Shown: positions 1 through 15,333 of the stretch, piece by piece | Layout: each line of letters begins with the position of its first letter | Numbering within the stretch: the stretch's first letter is position 1 | Assembly (NCBI GenBank): GCA_963680875.1 | Contig: OY804575.1 | Location: 35,003,103-35,067,102 of the forward strand | Reading direction: 5' to 3' | Source: Bathymodiolus brooksi | Taxonomy: Eukaryota > Mollusca > Bivalvia > Mytilida > Modiolidae | DNA: 64,000 bases | Made by a program: the position numbers and the translations under genes | The notes under the pieces: generated by a model | The model's input: only the letters and a program-made list of their open reading frames with translations | Databases searched by the model: none | Told to the model about the DNA's origin: nothing

Positions 1-99
1 TGCCAATCATAGGCGCCTGTTAAGGCAGAACAATTAACATAAAATTTAATACAGTTGATTATATTGATTGGTAATGATTTTAACAGCAAATTTAGTGAA

Positions 100-369
100 T
101 TACAGATAACCATAAGAAAAAAAAATGTAGTACCTTGTCCAAAAACAAAAAGGGGGAACGTAACACATGCTCTTTCCGAAGCCCGTTGGTAACACTCTGC
201 CATTGAATCTTTTCTTTCCAACACATTCTGTATTATTTCCTTCTGCTCTGCTTTGATCTGTAGATGGACTGTTTGTCCTGCAGAATACGCTTAAATGTAT
301 CGTCTTCCATGTGATTTGAATGTTGTTTACGTATGCAAATAATGCTCCAAATAATTTGGCACGCTGCAT
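100..369 (-). pseudogene. RecQ-helicase-like fragment with Walker A motif
   Basis: An 89-codon open stretch contains LPTGFGKSMCY (LPTGFGKS at about 169-192 on the minus strand). This is the form that helicase motif I (Walker A) takes in RecQ-type DNA helicases, where xPTGxGKSLCYQ is typical and the lysine and serine bind ATP phosphate. Nothing else of a helicase domain is visible: motifs Ia to VI are absent within reach. Shortly after the motif the reading meets ACAAG followed by GTACTAC, which could be a splice donor, so this could be one exon of a gene running off the left edge, or a decayed copy of a helicase-bearing repeat. No upstream exon is seen in 370-960. The motif match is direct observation; the RecQ assignment is inferred from about 11 residues. 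Confidence 0.35.
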
Positions 370-972
370 TAATTAGCTCCCATCATGCAATGCGTTGCTG
401 TCATCATTCAGTTAGTATCGTGAGATCACGTGTGTAGATTCGAAAATGGAAGTCAAATGGCGGAATAATAGGATCTAAGGCAAAATCGTGCTGTAATGGA
501 GTGTAACACCACTTTCTGAGGGTAAGATGGTTATGAATGAATAGAAAAATGATTGGTGAAGCGATTTATATAAGGTTTATGATAGAAAATAAAATCCGAT
601 AGCCACGAAACGTGGAAATGTGCCGATCCTATGGCCGGTGAGGCAAATTCGATGGTTTCCGTATATAGCACCCTCTGTCGTTGAACGGCTACAAGCAACT
701 TTATCAATGCCGTTAAACGACAGAGGAATCTCGGACTAGGCAAATGGTCGATCCGATAAAGGTGGGTGTAGGGCTAAGTGGAACAATTGCATCCCACAAG
801 ACATTACTGTAGGAGGTAGTCTTAAACCCAATTTATCAGAAATTTTACTATGAATCATTGGTTGGTCCTCTATAAAGTTATTAGTCCCTACCGTAGTACA
901 TAGTTTAATATTTAAGTCTTTGAAAATACTAAAGTGATTGAGCCCAGACTGTATTTAGATTATCGTTGGATG
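370..972. other. Intergenic sequence, no gene seen
   Basis: No coding stretch is supported. The only structure is a short hairpin at about 668-722, where CCTCTGTCGTTGAACGG is mirrored by CCGTTAAACGACAGAGG around a 20-base loop. Confidence 0.5.
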
Positions 973-2166
973 GGGTACCAGACAACTCGGCCCGCGGACA
1001 GCTCGGACCGAGACAAGTCGGCCCGTAAGTGAGGACAAGTCGGCCCGTAAACGAGGACTAGTCGGCCCGTATATTAAGACAACTCGGACCATCAATAATT
1101 AGTGCCATCTGGTCGTTACTATTTGTCAACAAATATACCCCATTTAACTTGAAAGGGGGGGGGTTATGGTTTTTTGTTTCGTTCAGAAATTTTTTTTCGG
1201 ACAACACAAGAGTTAGAATATTATTTTTTTTTGTCCAGCATTTAACATCAGGTAATATGACAAAAAGTCTGAATCAGATTATTTTTTTTTCCTCCACCAA
1301 AATCAGAATATTTTTTTCAGCAACATTGGGAATCAGAATATTTTTTTAGAAAAAAAACATAACCCCCCCCCTCCTTCAAGTTAAATGGTCGTTCCCTTAG
1401 TAGGTGGGTAATAAAACATTCATGAGTTAATTATAATGACAATAACTAATGTTTCAATTGATGATCTGTTCGATTGAACTTTCCAACAACAAATCCTAGA
1501 TGTGGATAAAATTAGAAAATGAATGAACCGAATTTTAAATAAATAATTAAAAATATCTTAAAAATATCTTAATACTTCAGCAACTAAAAATAATTTGACA
1601 GGCATGTATTTAAAAGAAATTATGTAGCCGCGAAAATACAATGTATAAAAAATTAAACTTTGAATTAATGGACAACAAAACCCAATTTTGACAAAATCCT
1701 GTTAACAGTTATTTTTTTTTTTTATTTATCAAAGACAATTTGATATTACATATTGTCATCTTTAAGATATAATTTTTTTAATTTATGTTTTGTTTAATGA
1801 CATCCATTTGCAACTTTTCCAACAACCATGAAGCTTATACAAACAAAAATAATACATAAAGTTTATATGAAATTTCATAATTTATAAGCTGTAAATGATA
1901 CGTAATAGACCATGTTATGAGAACAAAATCACGTCCTAATCACATTTTTGGTCACTTGATATTATCATTTAATAAATAATTCATTTTCACTAAAAGATAA
2001 TAATTGTTTTTTAAATAAATCAATAATTATACACATATAAATATTAAACAATATTATAAAACAATAATACGGTCCGAGTTGTCTTAACATACGGGCCGAC
2101 TTGACCTCGCTTACGGGCCGACTTGTCTCGATCCGAGTTGTCCGCGGGCCGAGTTGTCTGGCATTC
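973..2166. mobile_element. TIR DNA transposon copy 1 (non-autonomous), 8-bp target duplication
   Basis: The left end reads GGGTACCAGACAACTCGG and the right end is its inverted partner, CCGAGTTGTCTGGCATTC. The long terminal repeats are built from repeated blocks of the type GACAAGTCGGCCCGTAA (about 975-1090 and 2070-2166). The element is flanked exactly by GTTGGATG at 965-972 and 2167-2174, an 8-bp target duplication. The interior is AT-rich with no open frame, so the element is non-autonomous. It matches, in reverse orientation, the second copy at 34994-38491. An 8-bp duplication is typical of hAT-like transposases, but the terminal bases are not the usual CAG, so the superfamily is unassigned. 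Confidence 0.85.
1140..1388. mobile_element. Nested small MITE inside TIR transposon copy 1
   Basis: Inverted ends CCATTTAACTTGAA and TTCAAGTTAAATGG, followed inward by a G-run plus TTATG and by CATAA plus a C-run, enclose about 200 bp with repeated AGAATATTTTTTT-type blocks. The corresponding place in the second copy (near 38080-38100) lacks this segment, which supports a separate insertion. No coding capacity. Confidence 0.65.
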
Positions 2167-2374
2167 GTTGGATGGTCCTGTACAATATAGTCTCATTAAA
2201 GAAAAGACATGGAAGTGTTTAAGAAGCCTTCACCTCGGAACCAAAACAAAACTCAGTAAAGAGACAATAAGCAGATGAGCCACACAAACGTTGCTGAACT
2301 TTTTGGATTAGAATTACAGACACTTTTACATGAATCATAATTTTTTCTGAAGTCCTCTTAAGCACCTTGTCGGG

Positions 2375-2613
2375 GCCATTGTAATAGTATGGTACACCTA
2401 TCTATGCAAGCGGTGCCTATCACCACTAAAATTGTGAGCTTGAACCCCGCTCATGTCGAGGTATACTCAATACAAATTTATGTGATAAAGTTTTGTCAGT
2501 GACTTGCGGAAGGTCGTTGGTTTTCTCCTGGTACTTCAGTATCCTCCATCGATAAAACTGACCACAATATAACTGAAATATTGTTGAAAGTGGCGTTAAA
2601 CACCATAACCGTA
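2375..2613 (+). mobile_element. tRNA-derived SINE, family A (copy 1)
   Basis: The sequence is homologous end to end to 40278-40500 (plus) and 55869-56108 (minus). It has a tRNA-like head with a degenerate B box (about 2430-2445), a middle containing TGTGATAAAGTTTTGTCAGTG and GATAAAACTGACCAC, and a 3' tail ATAACTGAAATATTGTTGA...GGCGTTAAACACC. That tail is shared by mollusc SINEs. Diverged, so an old insertion. Confidence 0.75.
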
Positions 2614-2879
2614 TTCACCTTGAAGATAATAATACATGTTCTAAATCTTAATGTCTTCTGTCTTTCTTCGTAGTTTTAGTTATCTTCTATTTTTAGATTT
2701 ATTAGGTTATTTCCAGAAACGCGTCATGCTCACTAAATTAGATAGATACGTTTTTATTACTATCACGAATTGGTGGATACTTCTGTTGGTGGATTATTAG
2801 TCCCCTAGGGTATCATCCCACCAATAGTCGGTGTTTCGGCACTCATATGGTTAATGAGATATGTTCCGATGGTCGTAAT

Positions 2880-3160
2880 CACAACCCGGTTCTTTCTTCA
2901 TTAGTGACTCATCACCTGTTTGTAACAAGAGTAACCTGACAGGCGTCACTAGTGGAGCAGGGATTGTAACATGACAGTCGTCACTAGTGGAGCAGGGATT
3001 GCCTAACATTCTGGAGCACCTGAGTTCATACCTGGTTTTAGTGGGGTTCGTAGTGCTCAATCTTTAGTTTTCTGTGTAAATCATTGTTTGACCTTTTTCT
3101 TTTCGTCATTGTGTTGTCTGTCCTTCGATTTACGACTTCTGATTACCTCTTTGGCATCTC
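2880..3160 (+). repeat. Old dispersed bivalve-type repeat with internal duplication
   Basis: GTCACTAGTGGAGCAGGGATTG occurs twice about 37 bp apart (around 2945 and 2981), followed by sequence ending in a T-rich part (GTTTTCTGTGTAAATCATTG, then CTTTTTCTTTTCGTCATTG). I recognise this arrangement as a repeat common in bivalve, especially mytilid, genomes; that is from memory and not searched. The short open frames across it are not genes. Confidence 0.45.
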
Positions 3161-3780
3161 CAAACTTTGATGTCCAAGTGAGATATTCCGACCAATACTT
3201 TTTAGGGGACACAAGTCAGTTGACAACTGATTTCGCTTATATTGCTATTGATTTTATGAGTTTGTCTTTCACAGTGTGTATGTTTTGTAAGGCTTTTGTG
3301 TTTGCTATAACTGTATTTTTTTAAAGGCACTGTGCGGCTTATAGTATTTGTATGTGATATATCCTATAAATAAAACTTTAACTTTGAACTGACTTTGACG
3401 CAATATAGTGTCATTTCTAGAATTCCATATATACTCTACTATAAATCGGTGCGCTCAAATGCCGGAAAACTTTTGGAAATCTCGAGGATTCAATACGCTT
3501 AATCATAATAAAGTATTGTTATTCAACCTGGAAGTCATTACTTGGGTGCGAAAATGCTGAAAGTGGCGATGACCCTAACATCATAATAATTTGTTTTTTT
3601 TTATTTTCCTGGATGGATGACAACGAATATACAGACAAAACATGATCACTGTCAACATTTGAAAACACTCGACCCAAAGGAGAAAGTTGTATTATGATCC
3701 TTATCAAGAGGCAACATAAACTTAATTTGTAATATCGGATGAAACAAACATTATTCAAGAACTAATTCACGTTATGTACT
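3161..3780. other. Spacer downstream of minus-strand tubulin gene
   Basis: AT-rich sequence with no supported gene. The short open frames at 3088-3324 and 3519-3758 have no recognisable motif. Confidence 0.4.
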
Positions 3781-3786
3781 TTTATT
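3781..3786 (-). terminator. Polyadenylation signal AATAAA of minus tubulin gene
   Basis: TTTATT on the plus strand reads AATAAA on the minus strand, 54 bases after the stop codon. The surrounding 3' UTR is closely similar to the one after the plus-strand tubulin stop (34351-34410), which carries AATAAA at an equivalent distance. Confidence 0.75.
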
Positions 3787-3839
3787 GAAATTTTGATCAA
3801 ATCAACAGCTCTGAATTTTGTTCAGATAAATTAGATAGT

Positions 3840-7949
<4,110 letters not shown>

Positions 7950-8071
7950 GTTTGTTGTTTAGTTACAGCTAACGTTCGTCAAAATTTGAGCAGAAATAAC
8001 TCACGTTTAGACAGCAATGCGTCTCTTGTGAGCAAAAATTTGCAGAATGGTAAAAAATGAACCGCGAATCG

Positions 8072-8078
8072 CTTTATA
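8072..8078 (-). promoter_or_regulatory. TATA box of alpha-tubulin gene 1
   Basis: TATAAAG on the minus strand about 125 bases upstream of the start codon, close to the 128-base spacing seen in the plus-strand gene. Transcription is expected to start about 30 bases downstream, giving a 5' UTR of roughly 95 bases. Confidence 0.65.
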
Positions 8079-8980
8079 AGCTGATCAAGACTCTTGTTCA
8101 TTCGTGTTTGACATTGCCATAGCGCCTAGAGAATAAAATAGGTTCAGAATTAATCAAACTCTTATCTGAAAAAATGTTAAATACACTGAACGACAAATTT
8201 TGCATTGGTTTTTGAATTAATTTGACCCCTTTCATTGATAAAATTCAACTGAAGTCAAATTAATCACTGTTAATAAATAAATTAAAAGACATGCGATATC
8301 TCAATCTTTGACCAGTATTTCTGTGTTGTTGTAAAGTTGTTCTAGCAACTGATGGGGTCTAATGGAGTCGAAAGATTTAACATACACGATAAAGATAAAC
8401 GATTTGTTTTAATTATATATTACAAAGATAAAAGACTTTAACAGTCATTATTAGCCGCAACAAATCTAGAGGGTTTTCATAATGTAAATACTCATTGTTT
8501 TTGAAAATAAACACTTTGTATTTGAATCTCTACATCTCTCTATGCTCTGCATGGTCGCACCTGTTGTCAGTTTGTCGTAGTGTCAGTACTGACGAGGCTC
8601 AGGAGCAACAAACCGACCACTCATACAGTAATTAAATAGACATAAATTATTTCCAAATTAAGCTTTAACCAACTTATAAAAAGGTTTATAAATATGGCAT
8701 GTACATATTCGTTATGAAACATTGTTAGTATAAACATATTTTATTAATTAATTCAATATTACACATTATGATAATACACATATAAATTATATAGACATTT
8801 AAATTCATCAATAGGATTCGGAAACAAGTGGTTATACTTATATTAATCCGTATCCCTGTTGTTATCTGGTGTATCGAAAGGTAGAAGTTACTGTATTGAG
8901 AATTAATCAAGTGTTAATCAGTCGTTGTCAATGTTATTTGGTGTGCTTTAGTAAGAACATTTTTTAAAAAGAAACAAACA
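8079..8980. other. Upstream region of tubulin gene 1, AT-rich, no gene
   Basis: No supported gene or clear repeat. Contains GTCAGTACTGAC (8582-8593), a short perfect palindrome of unknown meaning. Confidence 0.4.
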
Positions 8981-9325
8981 AATGAAATGCAAAGGTGCAA
9001 GTGCTTTTTTTTTTAACATGTTTAAATTGTGTGAATATGGTTAAGAGGTGAATCGTTTACTACTTATGAAGAACTACAGCACGTTTAAGAATATATCTGT
9101 ATTTAGGGTATTCGTTAAGTCTGTAGACCAAACAATAATAAATCCGTATTTAAGTTAATTGGTAAATTAATGGTGTGAATATATCTCAGTCTTGTTGCAT
9201 TGTGACGGGGACAATGTAGCAGAAAATGGGCCGTGGTTTCTGTTGCCCCACACTGACAGAATGGGGAATTTACAATGTTTTTACGAAATAAGTGATGATT
9301 GAGAGAGCTGCATTGCATACGCAAC

Positions 9326-10189
9326 CACAGGGGCTAGGTGCGTCCGAAAAAAAAAAAAAATAATAAATACTATATAATATTACAAGGGGGCGAACTCGCA
9401 TGCTTCCATTTTTTTAAGTCGTCGTGTTAAATTGATCGTAACTTCGGAACGCCTTAATATTTTCAAAAAATGTTTCCACCAGTCGAAAGTCAAATAATTT
9501 TCCTTTCCAAAGAGACCCCATTGTTAGTGTAGGCCTCCGAACTGCTGAGGTATCATACACGAACCAAAACAAAACGGCGTGTAAATCCGAAGTCGTACAA
9601 ACGCTGGGATGACCACTTCCCATCTGTGTACAGACTTTCCCATGCGTAAACGAGTCATTTTGACTAGCTAAATACTTTCATCCATTTCAGCCAATCAAAA
9701 AGCCCGTTAGAACTCTCTCAATTTTCACGTCTATGGCGTTTGTCAAGGATGCAAATGGGATTTCTTTCAAAAACAGACTTAAAGGACATATAAATTGGCG
9801 TAAGGTAAGAAATTTTATCATAATTTGAATGGATGAAAGTATTTAGCTAGTCAAAATGACTCGTTTACCCATGGGAAAGTCTGTACACAGATGGGAAGTG
9901 GTCATCCCAGCGTTTGTACGACTTCGGATTTTCACGCCGTTTTGTTTTGGTTCGTGTATGATACCTCAGCAGTTCGGAGGCATACACTAACAATTGGGGT
10001 CTCTTTGGAAAGGAAAATTACTTGACTTTCGACTGGTGGAAACATTTTTTGAAAATATTAAGGCGTTCCGAAGTTACGATCAATTTAACACGACAACTTA
10101 AAAAAATGGAAGCAAGTGAGTTCGCCCCCTTGTAATATTATATAGTATTTTTTTTCTTTTTTTTTTTTCGGACGCACCTAGTCCCTGTG
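9326..10189. mobile_element. Foldback hAT-like MITE splitting the LINE, 8-bp target duplication
   Basis: Two arms of about 350 bp (about 9326-9680 and 9830-10189) are near-perfect inverted copies, ending in CACAGGGGCTAGGTGCGTCC and its complement, around a spacer of about 150 bp. TACGCAAC at 9318-9325 and 10190-10197 is an exact 8-bp duplication. The LINE reading frame joins in phase across the element (LHVRLR before it, then MQCSSLNHHL after it). An 8-bp duplication and CAGGG-like ends point to the hAT superfamily. No transposase is present. Confidence 0.92.
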
Positions 10190-13051
10190 TACGCAACCTA
10201 ACGTGTAAAATTTGTCCCAGTCGAGTACCAATGTAATAATAAATGGGCTTAGTATTGTTTTGGGGTTGAAGATTTGATTTAATTATCTGAACAGATCTGC
10301 TTGATTTAATATTTTCTGGCTGTTGGTTCCATAGTTGTACACTGGAGGGTATGAAATAGCTTGCGTAGAGCGATGTTCGAGTGCGTACTGGAGGAATACG
10401 TGAGGTATGACGAGTATTGTGGTCATGGATCATGCCGAAATTTTGCGGAATTAAGTTACTAAGATATTGAGGAGTTAGACTATTTGACATCTTATAAAAT
10501 CGAATCGTTCTATGCCTTTCCCTTCTATCTTTCAATTTTTCCCACCCGGTTTCAATATATAGATTACTTAAGGATACAAGTCTGGTACCCCCAGTCACGA
10601 TTCAACCTGAACATTTTCTAGTTTGTTAATTAGTATTTGAGTCTTGGTATTCCAAACAACATCCACATATTCTAGTAATGGTCTTATAAAAGTAATATAA
10701 ATTGTTTCTAGAGTTTTCCGATCCAGTATAAATTTGAATTTCCTTGAATGCTTTTTTAGTTATCATGTCAATATGTTTATTCCAATTACCATCGTCAGAA
10801 AGTTGTAGTCCAAGGTGTTTATGTTCAGTAACAGTACTAATGATAGTATTATTCATAATAAGGTTACGTTGATGGGGTTTATTTAATTTTCGAGAGATAG
10901 TCATGGTTTCAGTTTTCTGTGGATTAAAATTTACCAGCCATTGTGTAGACCATGCATGTAATTTCACTAGGTCATCATTGAGTATTTGTGCTGTTTCTTG
11001 TGGGTCGTCTACAATTAAGTACAGACTAGTGTCATCGGAAAATAATTTTTTATAGTCGAATTAGATATCGGTCAGTATGTCATTTATGAAAACAATGAAC
11101 AAAAGAGGATCTAAAATCTATCCCTGGGGTACACCAGCATTTATGTCACGCCAACTAGAAGTTGAATTATTGATTACGACACGTTGTTTTCTTTCAGACA
11201 AGTAGTTTTTCGCCCAAGATAATAATGATCCTCTAATCCCTATTGATTCAAGCTTACGAAGTAATCCCTTATGCCAAAACTCGGTCAAATGCTTTACTTA
11301 TATCGCAAAAGACAACTCTCACTTCCTTACCTTCATCCAACGCTCTACCAAATTCATTTGTGATGTACAGGAGTTGATTAACGGCAGAATCTACAGGAGT
11401 AAAACCAGATTGATGGGAAGTAATTAAGTTATTGTCAATCAAATAGTTATAAATATGTTTATAGACTAATCGCTCCATTACCTTGGCAAGTATACTAATG
11501 AGGGAAATTGGTCTGTAGTTTTTCAAATTACTGGGACAATCTTTTTTAACAACGGGGGTCACATTAGCATATTTCCAACCTGATGGAAAGGTAGAAAGTG
11601 TTAATGATAAATTAAACATAAGGGATATTTAAGCATATATGCTGCTTCTTTAAGGAGCCTATGGTTTAACAGGTCAGGCCCAATAGCTTTAGATGTATCA
11701 AGTATCTTCAATATATCTTCCACTTCGTTTTCTGTAATAGTAATTTGTTCAAGACCATTGATCAATATATCAGTAATATCAGGCACAGAAGTTTCAGAAT
11801 CATTAAGGTCAGCTTGTTTGCAAACATAGTCATTAAACAATTCAGCTTTTTTGTTATCGTCTTGTATCATGTCATTTTCAACTTGAAGTGGCGGTATAAA
11901 TCGATCACCACCTGAATCACTGTGAAGAAGACTTTTGACTAAATTCCACCAATTTTTACTTCCGTTTGTCTCCGTGTTTATTTTTTTCAGAAATTTTATC
12001 AAAATATGATTGCTTTGCATTTAATATAAGTTTATTACATTTATTACGAATTTTCCGAAATTTTTCCCATTGTCCGATAGTATTAGTTTTCTTTGCTTTT
12101 TTGTGAATTCGATTTTTACGGCCTATGTACTTTTTTTTATTTTTGTAGTGATCCAAGGTGGATTATCTTTCTTTACCGTTATGTATCTATTTGGAAGATA
12201 ATAGATACATACAAGTTATAACATGCATCTAAAATTGTGTTTGTAATAGTATTAGTTATGATATCAATGTCGTCGTTTCTAAAGATTCCATCCCAGTCAA
12301 CAACAGAAAGGAGATTTCTGTAAGATTCATAGTCCCCCTTGTCGTAAAGGAATATTTTCCTCTTAAATGAAGCATTGACTAGTCTATAGTCGGGTGATTT
12401 AGAACACCAGTAATAGTTAAATGATATCTTACTTGGTTCAACAAGGGGGGCCGACTTCCGTATATAAAGCACTGGTGGGATTATTTACCATAACCAAATC
12501 TAATAAAGATGAGCTGTGCTCAGTCATGTAAGTGGGTTCCGTAATTAACTGTTGAAAACTGTATTGGGTCAGTAATGAACTCATTTTGTTCCTATGATTG
12601 TCACTTAATTGGTTTATATTAAAATCACCAGTAATGATAATGGCATGGGTATTGTTTAATGCCAGATCAAGTATTTTTTGTTCTTGATTTTTATCTCAAG
12701 CCATATACATTCAAAATTCCTTATTTGTAGATCAGGTCTATGCTTACAGTTGATATGGTCTTTTACAAAAACCACCACTCCGCCGCCCATTTTACGTACT
12801 CTGTCTCGTCGAAATGCGGGAAATTTGTATCCAGGAATTTTAAGCATATCGTCACTTACATGAGGGCGCAGCCAGCTTTCCGTAAATGAGAGTATCTCAT
12901 GACAAGAGTATTCTGCGGCTATTAGATATAATTTTGGTGTAATACTTTGAATATTCAAATGAAGAAAGGAAACGGAATTATGTATAAAATTATTTACAGT
13001 CGTTGAAGTTGAACTGATACTACCGAAGCTACTTGATAAGTCTGAATCAGA

Positions 13052-13075
13052 GGGACCAGGATTCATTTCTATTCC
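13052..13075 (-). other. 2A-like translational recoding motif in LINE N-terminus
   Basis: Encodes GIEMNPGP preceded by LLKIS. Active 2A peptides end in D-V/I-E-x-N-P-G-P, and 2A-like sequences are known at the start of APE-type non-LTR elements in molluscs and sea urchins. Here the aspartate position is glycine, so activity is uncertain. Confidence 0.6.
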
Positions 13076-13705
13076 TGATATTTTAAGCAAAATACACATC
13101 ACAATGCACAAGAAGGCGTAATTATTCACATATTCCGGCGATTTTGATTTAACTAATTGGTTGCTAGTTTGAACGGTACTACCTGAAAGGTTAATGCGAT
13201 GTTTATATTGAAACGAAAAAATAAAAACTGTAATAGCCAACGCGACAATACCATGAATGGCAAACAAATGGTAAACGGACAGAAAGTCACAAAACTCCTA
13301 GGACAAAACGTCACAGGACAAAAAGTCACAATCTATATTTTTTACCCTGGCGGACAAAAAGTCACAACTTATATTTTTGCTTAGGTAGGACAAGAAGTCA
13401 CAATATATATATATATGTCGTGTACAAGTTGTGATTTTGTACATGTTATAACATGTACAAAATAATTGTACATGTTATAACTTGAACAATGCAAAAATAC
13501 AAGTTATAACATGTACAAAATTAGGTCGTACATGTTATAACATGTACAAAATATTGCTTGAAAATGGCTTTAACTTGTACAATATATGAAAATAATCTTA
13601 AATCTGAAGTAATGAAGAGCAATAATCAAAAGCAAAAGAAACATAATATACAGCATGCATACATTACTACATTTTGTACTTTACCATTCCAGAAACCAGC
13701 TGTGC

Positions 13706-14299
13706 TTACTTGTTGCTACATGACAAAGACATATGACACCTAGAGTTGCACATAACTTTCAACCTTCGACATTTACACCTACCAGACTTACAATTTCCTT
13801 TCTTACATTGACAATTCACAAAACCTTGCCCTCCACTCAACGATATCTTACTCACTATCTCTCTCACACTCATATCACTCACTGGGACTTCAGACACATC
13901 TAAAGTGGCATTTGCAACAAATTGAACCTGATTTCTACACATATATCCTTTTATTTGTCCAACTTTAGTACCAATCTTATAGCCACCATGTTCATTTACA
14001 TTCATCACTACACCTTTTATGTTTCTCTCGTCGGCAGGGCCCCTATCAACAGACGGAATTGGAATGATAACATTATCACCCTTGGAGAGAACAGTTAATT
14101 TTGTTTTTGTGTTCTTTGTCAAGGAATCGGCTTGCACCTGTTGACCAGATAGAGCCCTCTTTCGTGCCCGTTTGATGTCAATATTTGCAATTTCAGAAAA
14201 ACTCTCACTAGAATCAACAGGAGGAAAATAACTCTCGGAAAGTGCCCTCTTACGAGGATTTATGCAAGAAGGTGCCATGGCGATACCAGCTTCATTCAA
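13706..14299 (-). pseudogene. C-terminal part of integrase-like protein with Cys-rich CxC tail
   Basis: About 197 codons, with no nearby ATG (the frame opens at TTG), overlapping the end of the upstream integrase frame by a few bases in another phase. It is most simply a frameshifted continuation of that protein. It has a basic stretch (NIDKRARKRA-like), then NVIIPIPSVDRGP, then a dense cysteine tail: CQCKKGNCKSGRCKCRR followed by MCNSRCH. The same type of CxC tail closes KRBA2-like/Ginger integrase proteins that I know from mollusc genomes. A metal-binding, DNA-contacting role is inferred. Confidence 0.6.
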
Positions 14300-14858
14300 T
14301 GACCATGGTTTCTGTTTCTAATTCTATGGTGGGTTCATTGTTGTCTGTTGAATTATGTGCAGTCACCTGACCATCAGTGTCAGTGTTTGTGTCAGTAATA
14401 TTATCCGTCTCGGATATTGTAGCGTCAGTTTCATTCTCAGTGTCAGTATTATGTTCTGTCTCGGAAGTAGCGGTGTCAGTGTCAGTATTGTCAGTGGATA
14501 CAGAATTTGCTTCAAATATTGCTTGTAAGTCTTCTTCTGTTTGAATATCTGGAAGAAGATCTCTGGGAACTGACGATGAGCTCAATCCTATCACACGATG
14601 ATATGATCTATTTTTCTGAAATTGGATAAATCTTAATCCTTCAGACCATTGTGTAGAATTATTCTCACTGAGCCATGTTGCAAGCATTTCTTTTACATCA
14701 ACATTCGCCCTTTCCACGGAACCCTGGCTTTGTGGGTGACGTGGTCTACCATGAACAATGTTCCTCTCCTTTGAAAACAGGGTATTGTTTGCAGAGGAAT
14801 TTTTCGTCGACATATCAAGAATTTCATTGTAAAATCTGTCTTGGGTATCCACTTGCAT
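14292..14858 (-). pseudogene. Integrase (rve-type) C-terminal half, KRBA2/Ginger-like
   Basis: A 188-codon frame begins with IVHGRPRHPQSQGSVERAN, the hallmark around the third catalytic residue (the Glu of SVERAN) of DD35E integrases, followed by WLSENNSTQWSEGLRFIQFQKNRSYH as in KRBA2-like host genes and Ginger transposases. After that comes a low-complexity acidic Thr/Asp/Glu stretch (TDTDTATSETEHN type). The two catalytic aspartates and the HHCC zinc finger expected upstream are not found between 14860 and 15165, so the protein cannot be an active integrase. Confidence 0.75.
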
Positions 14859-15333
14859 CTTAACTCTTTACTACTATGAAAGCAAATATATTGCCTTCTG
14901 AGTAGAAACTCACAATTATTATTCACCAGGTGAGAATACTAAATAATATTCATTGACTACAGGTGTTTTAAAAGTATTAAGTAATTATATTATATAAAAA
15001 CTGCTCAACTTATCATTAACTGTATCAAAAAGATAAAAAAAAAAGAGCAAAAACTAAAACAAAAATTAATAATAAATATAAAATTGATGATAATAAGACC
15101 CCATGTTAATGAAATGTTGTTGTGATAATGGAAGCGTATCTTTTGTTCTTTATTTTCAAATATTGTACAAGTTAAAGTCATTTTTAAGCAATATTTTGTA
15201 CATGTTATAACATGTACAAGCTACTTTTGTACATGTTATAACCTGTATTTTTGGATTGTTCAAGTTATAACATGTACAGTTTTCTTGTACATGTTATAAC
15301 TTGTACAAAATTGCAACATCTACACGACATATA

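Larger units (their letters stand above)
8980..13275 (-). pseudogene. Dead CR1/Jockey-type LINE (endonuclease, RT, C-terminal zinc knuckle)
   Basis: Read on the minus strand, order is as expected for an APE-type non-LTR retrotransposon. A hydrophobic N-terminus with a 2A-like NPGP motif is followed by an endonuclease start (SFLHLNIQS, LSFTESWL, RRDR...GGGVVVFV, about 12980-12680), linker sequence, and reverse transcriptase (NYRPISL, SHQSGF, VFCDISKAFDRV about 11530-11270; GVPQG about 11120; FSDD at 11031-11042). The C-terminus has GTRLVSLSNLYIETGWEKL and a CQCG...H...C knuckle near 9240. It is broken: a 1-bp insertion after AFDRV (about 11270), TAG after GVPQG (11118-11120), TAA before the FSDD box (11061-11063), further frame changes between 11900 and 12650, and a foldback element at 9326-10189. 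The 5' limit is uncertain. Confidence 0.88.
13416..15329 (-). mobile_element. Ginger-like DNA transposon remnant with palindromic long TIRs
   Basis: The ends read TGTCGTGTA and its complement, TACACGACA, and each side is flanked by TATA (13412-13415 and 15330-15333). Inverted repeats of about 165 bp (13416-13590 and 15165-15329) contain several copies of GTACATGTTATAACATGTAC, itself a palindrome. Between them are integrase-derived frames (13706-14858). TGT...ACA ends, a 4-bp duplication and a retroviral-type integrase fit Ginger-type cut-and-paste transposons. The N-terminal integrase half is missing, so this is a deletion derivative. Confidence 0.75.
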
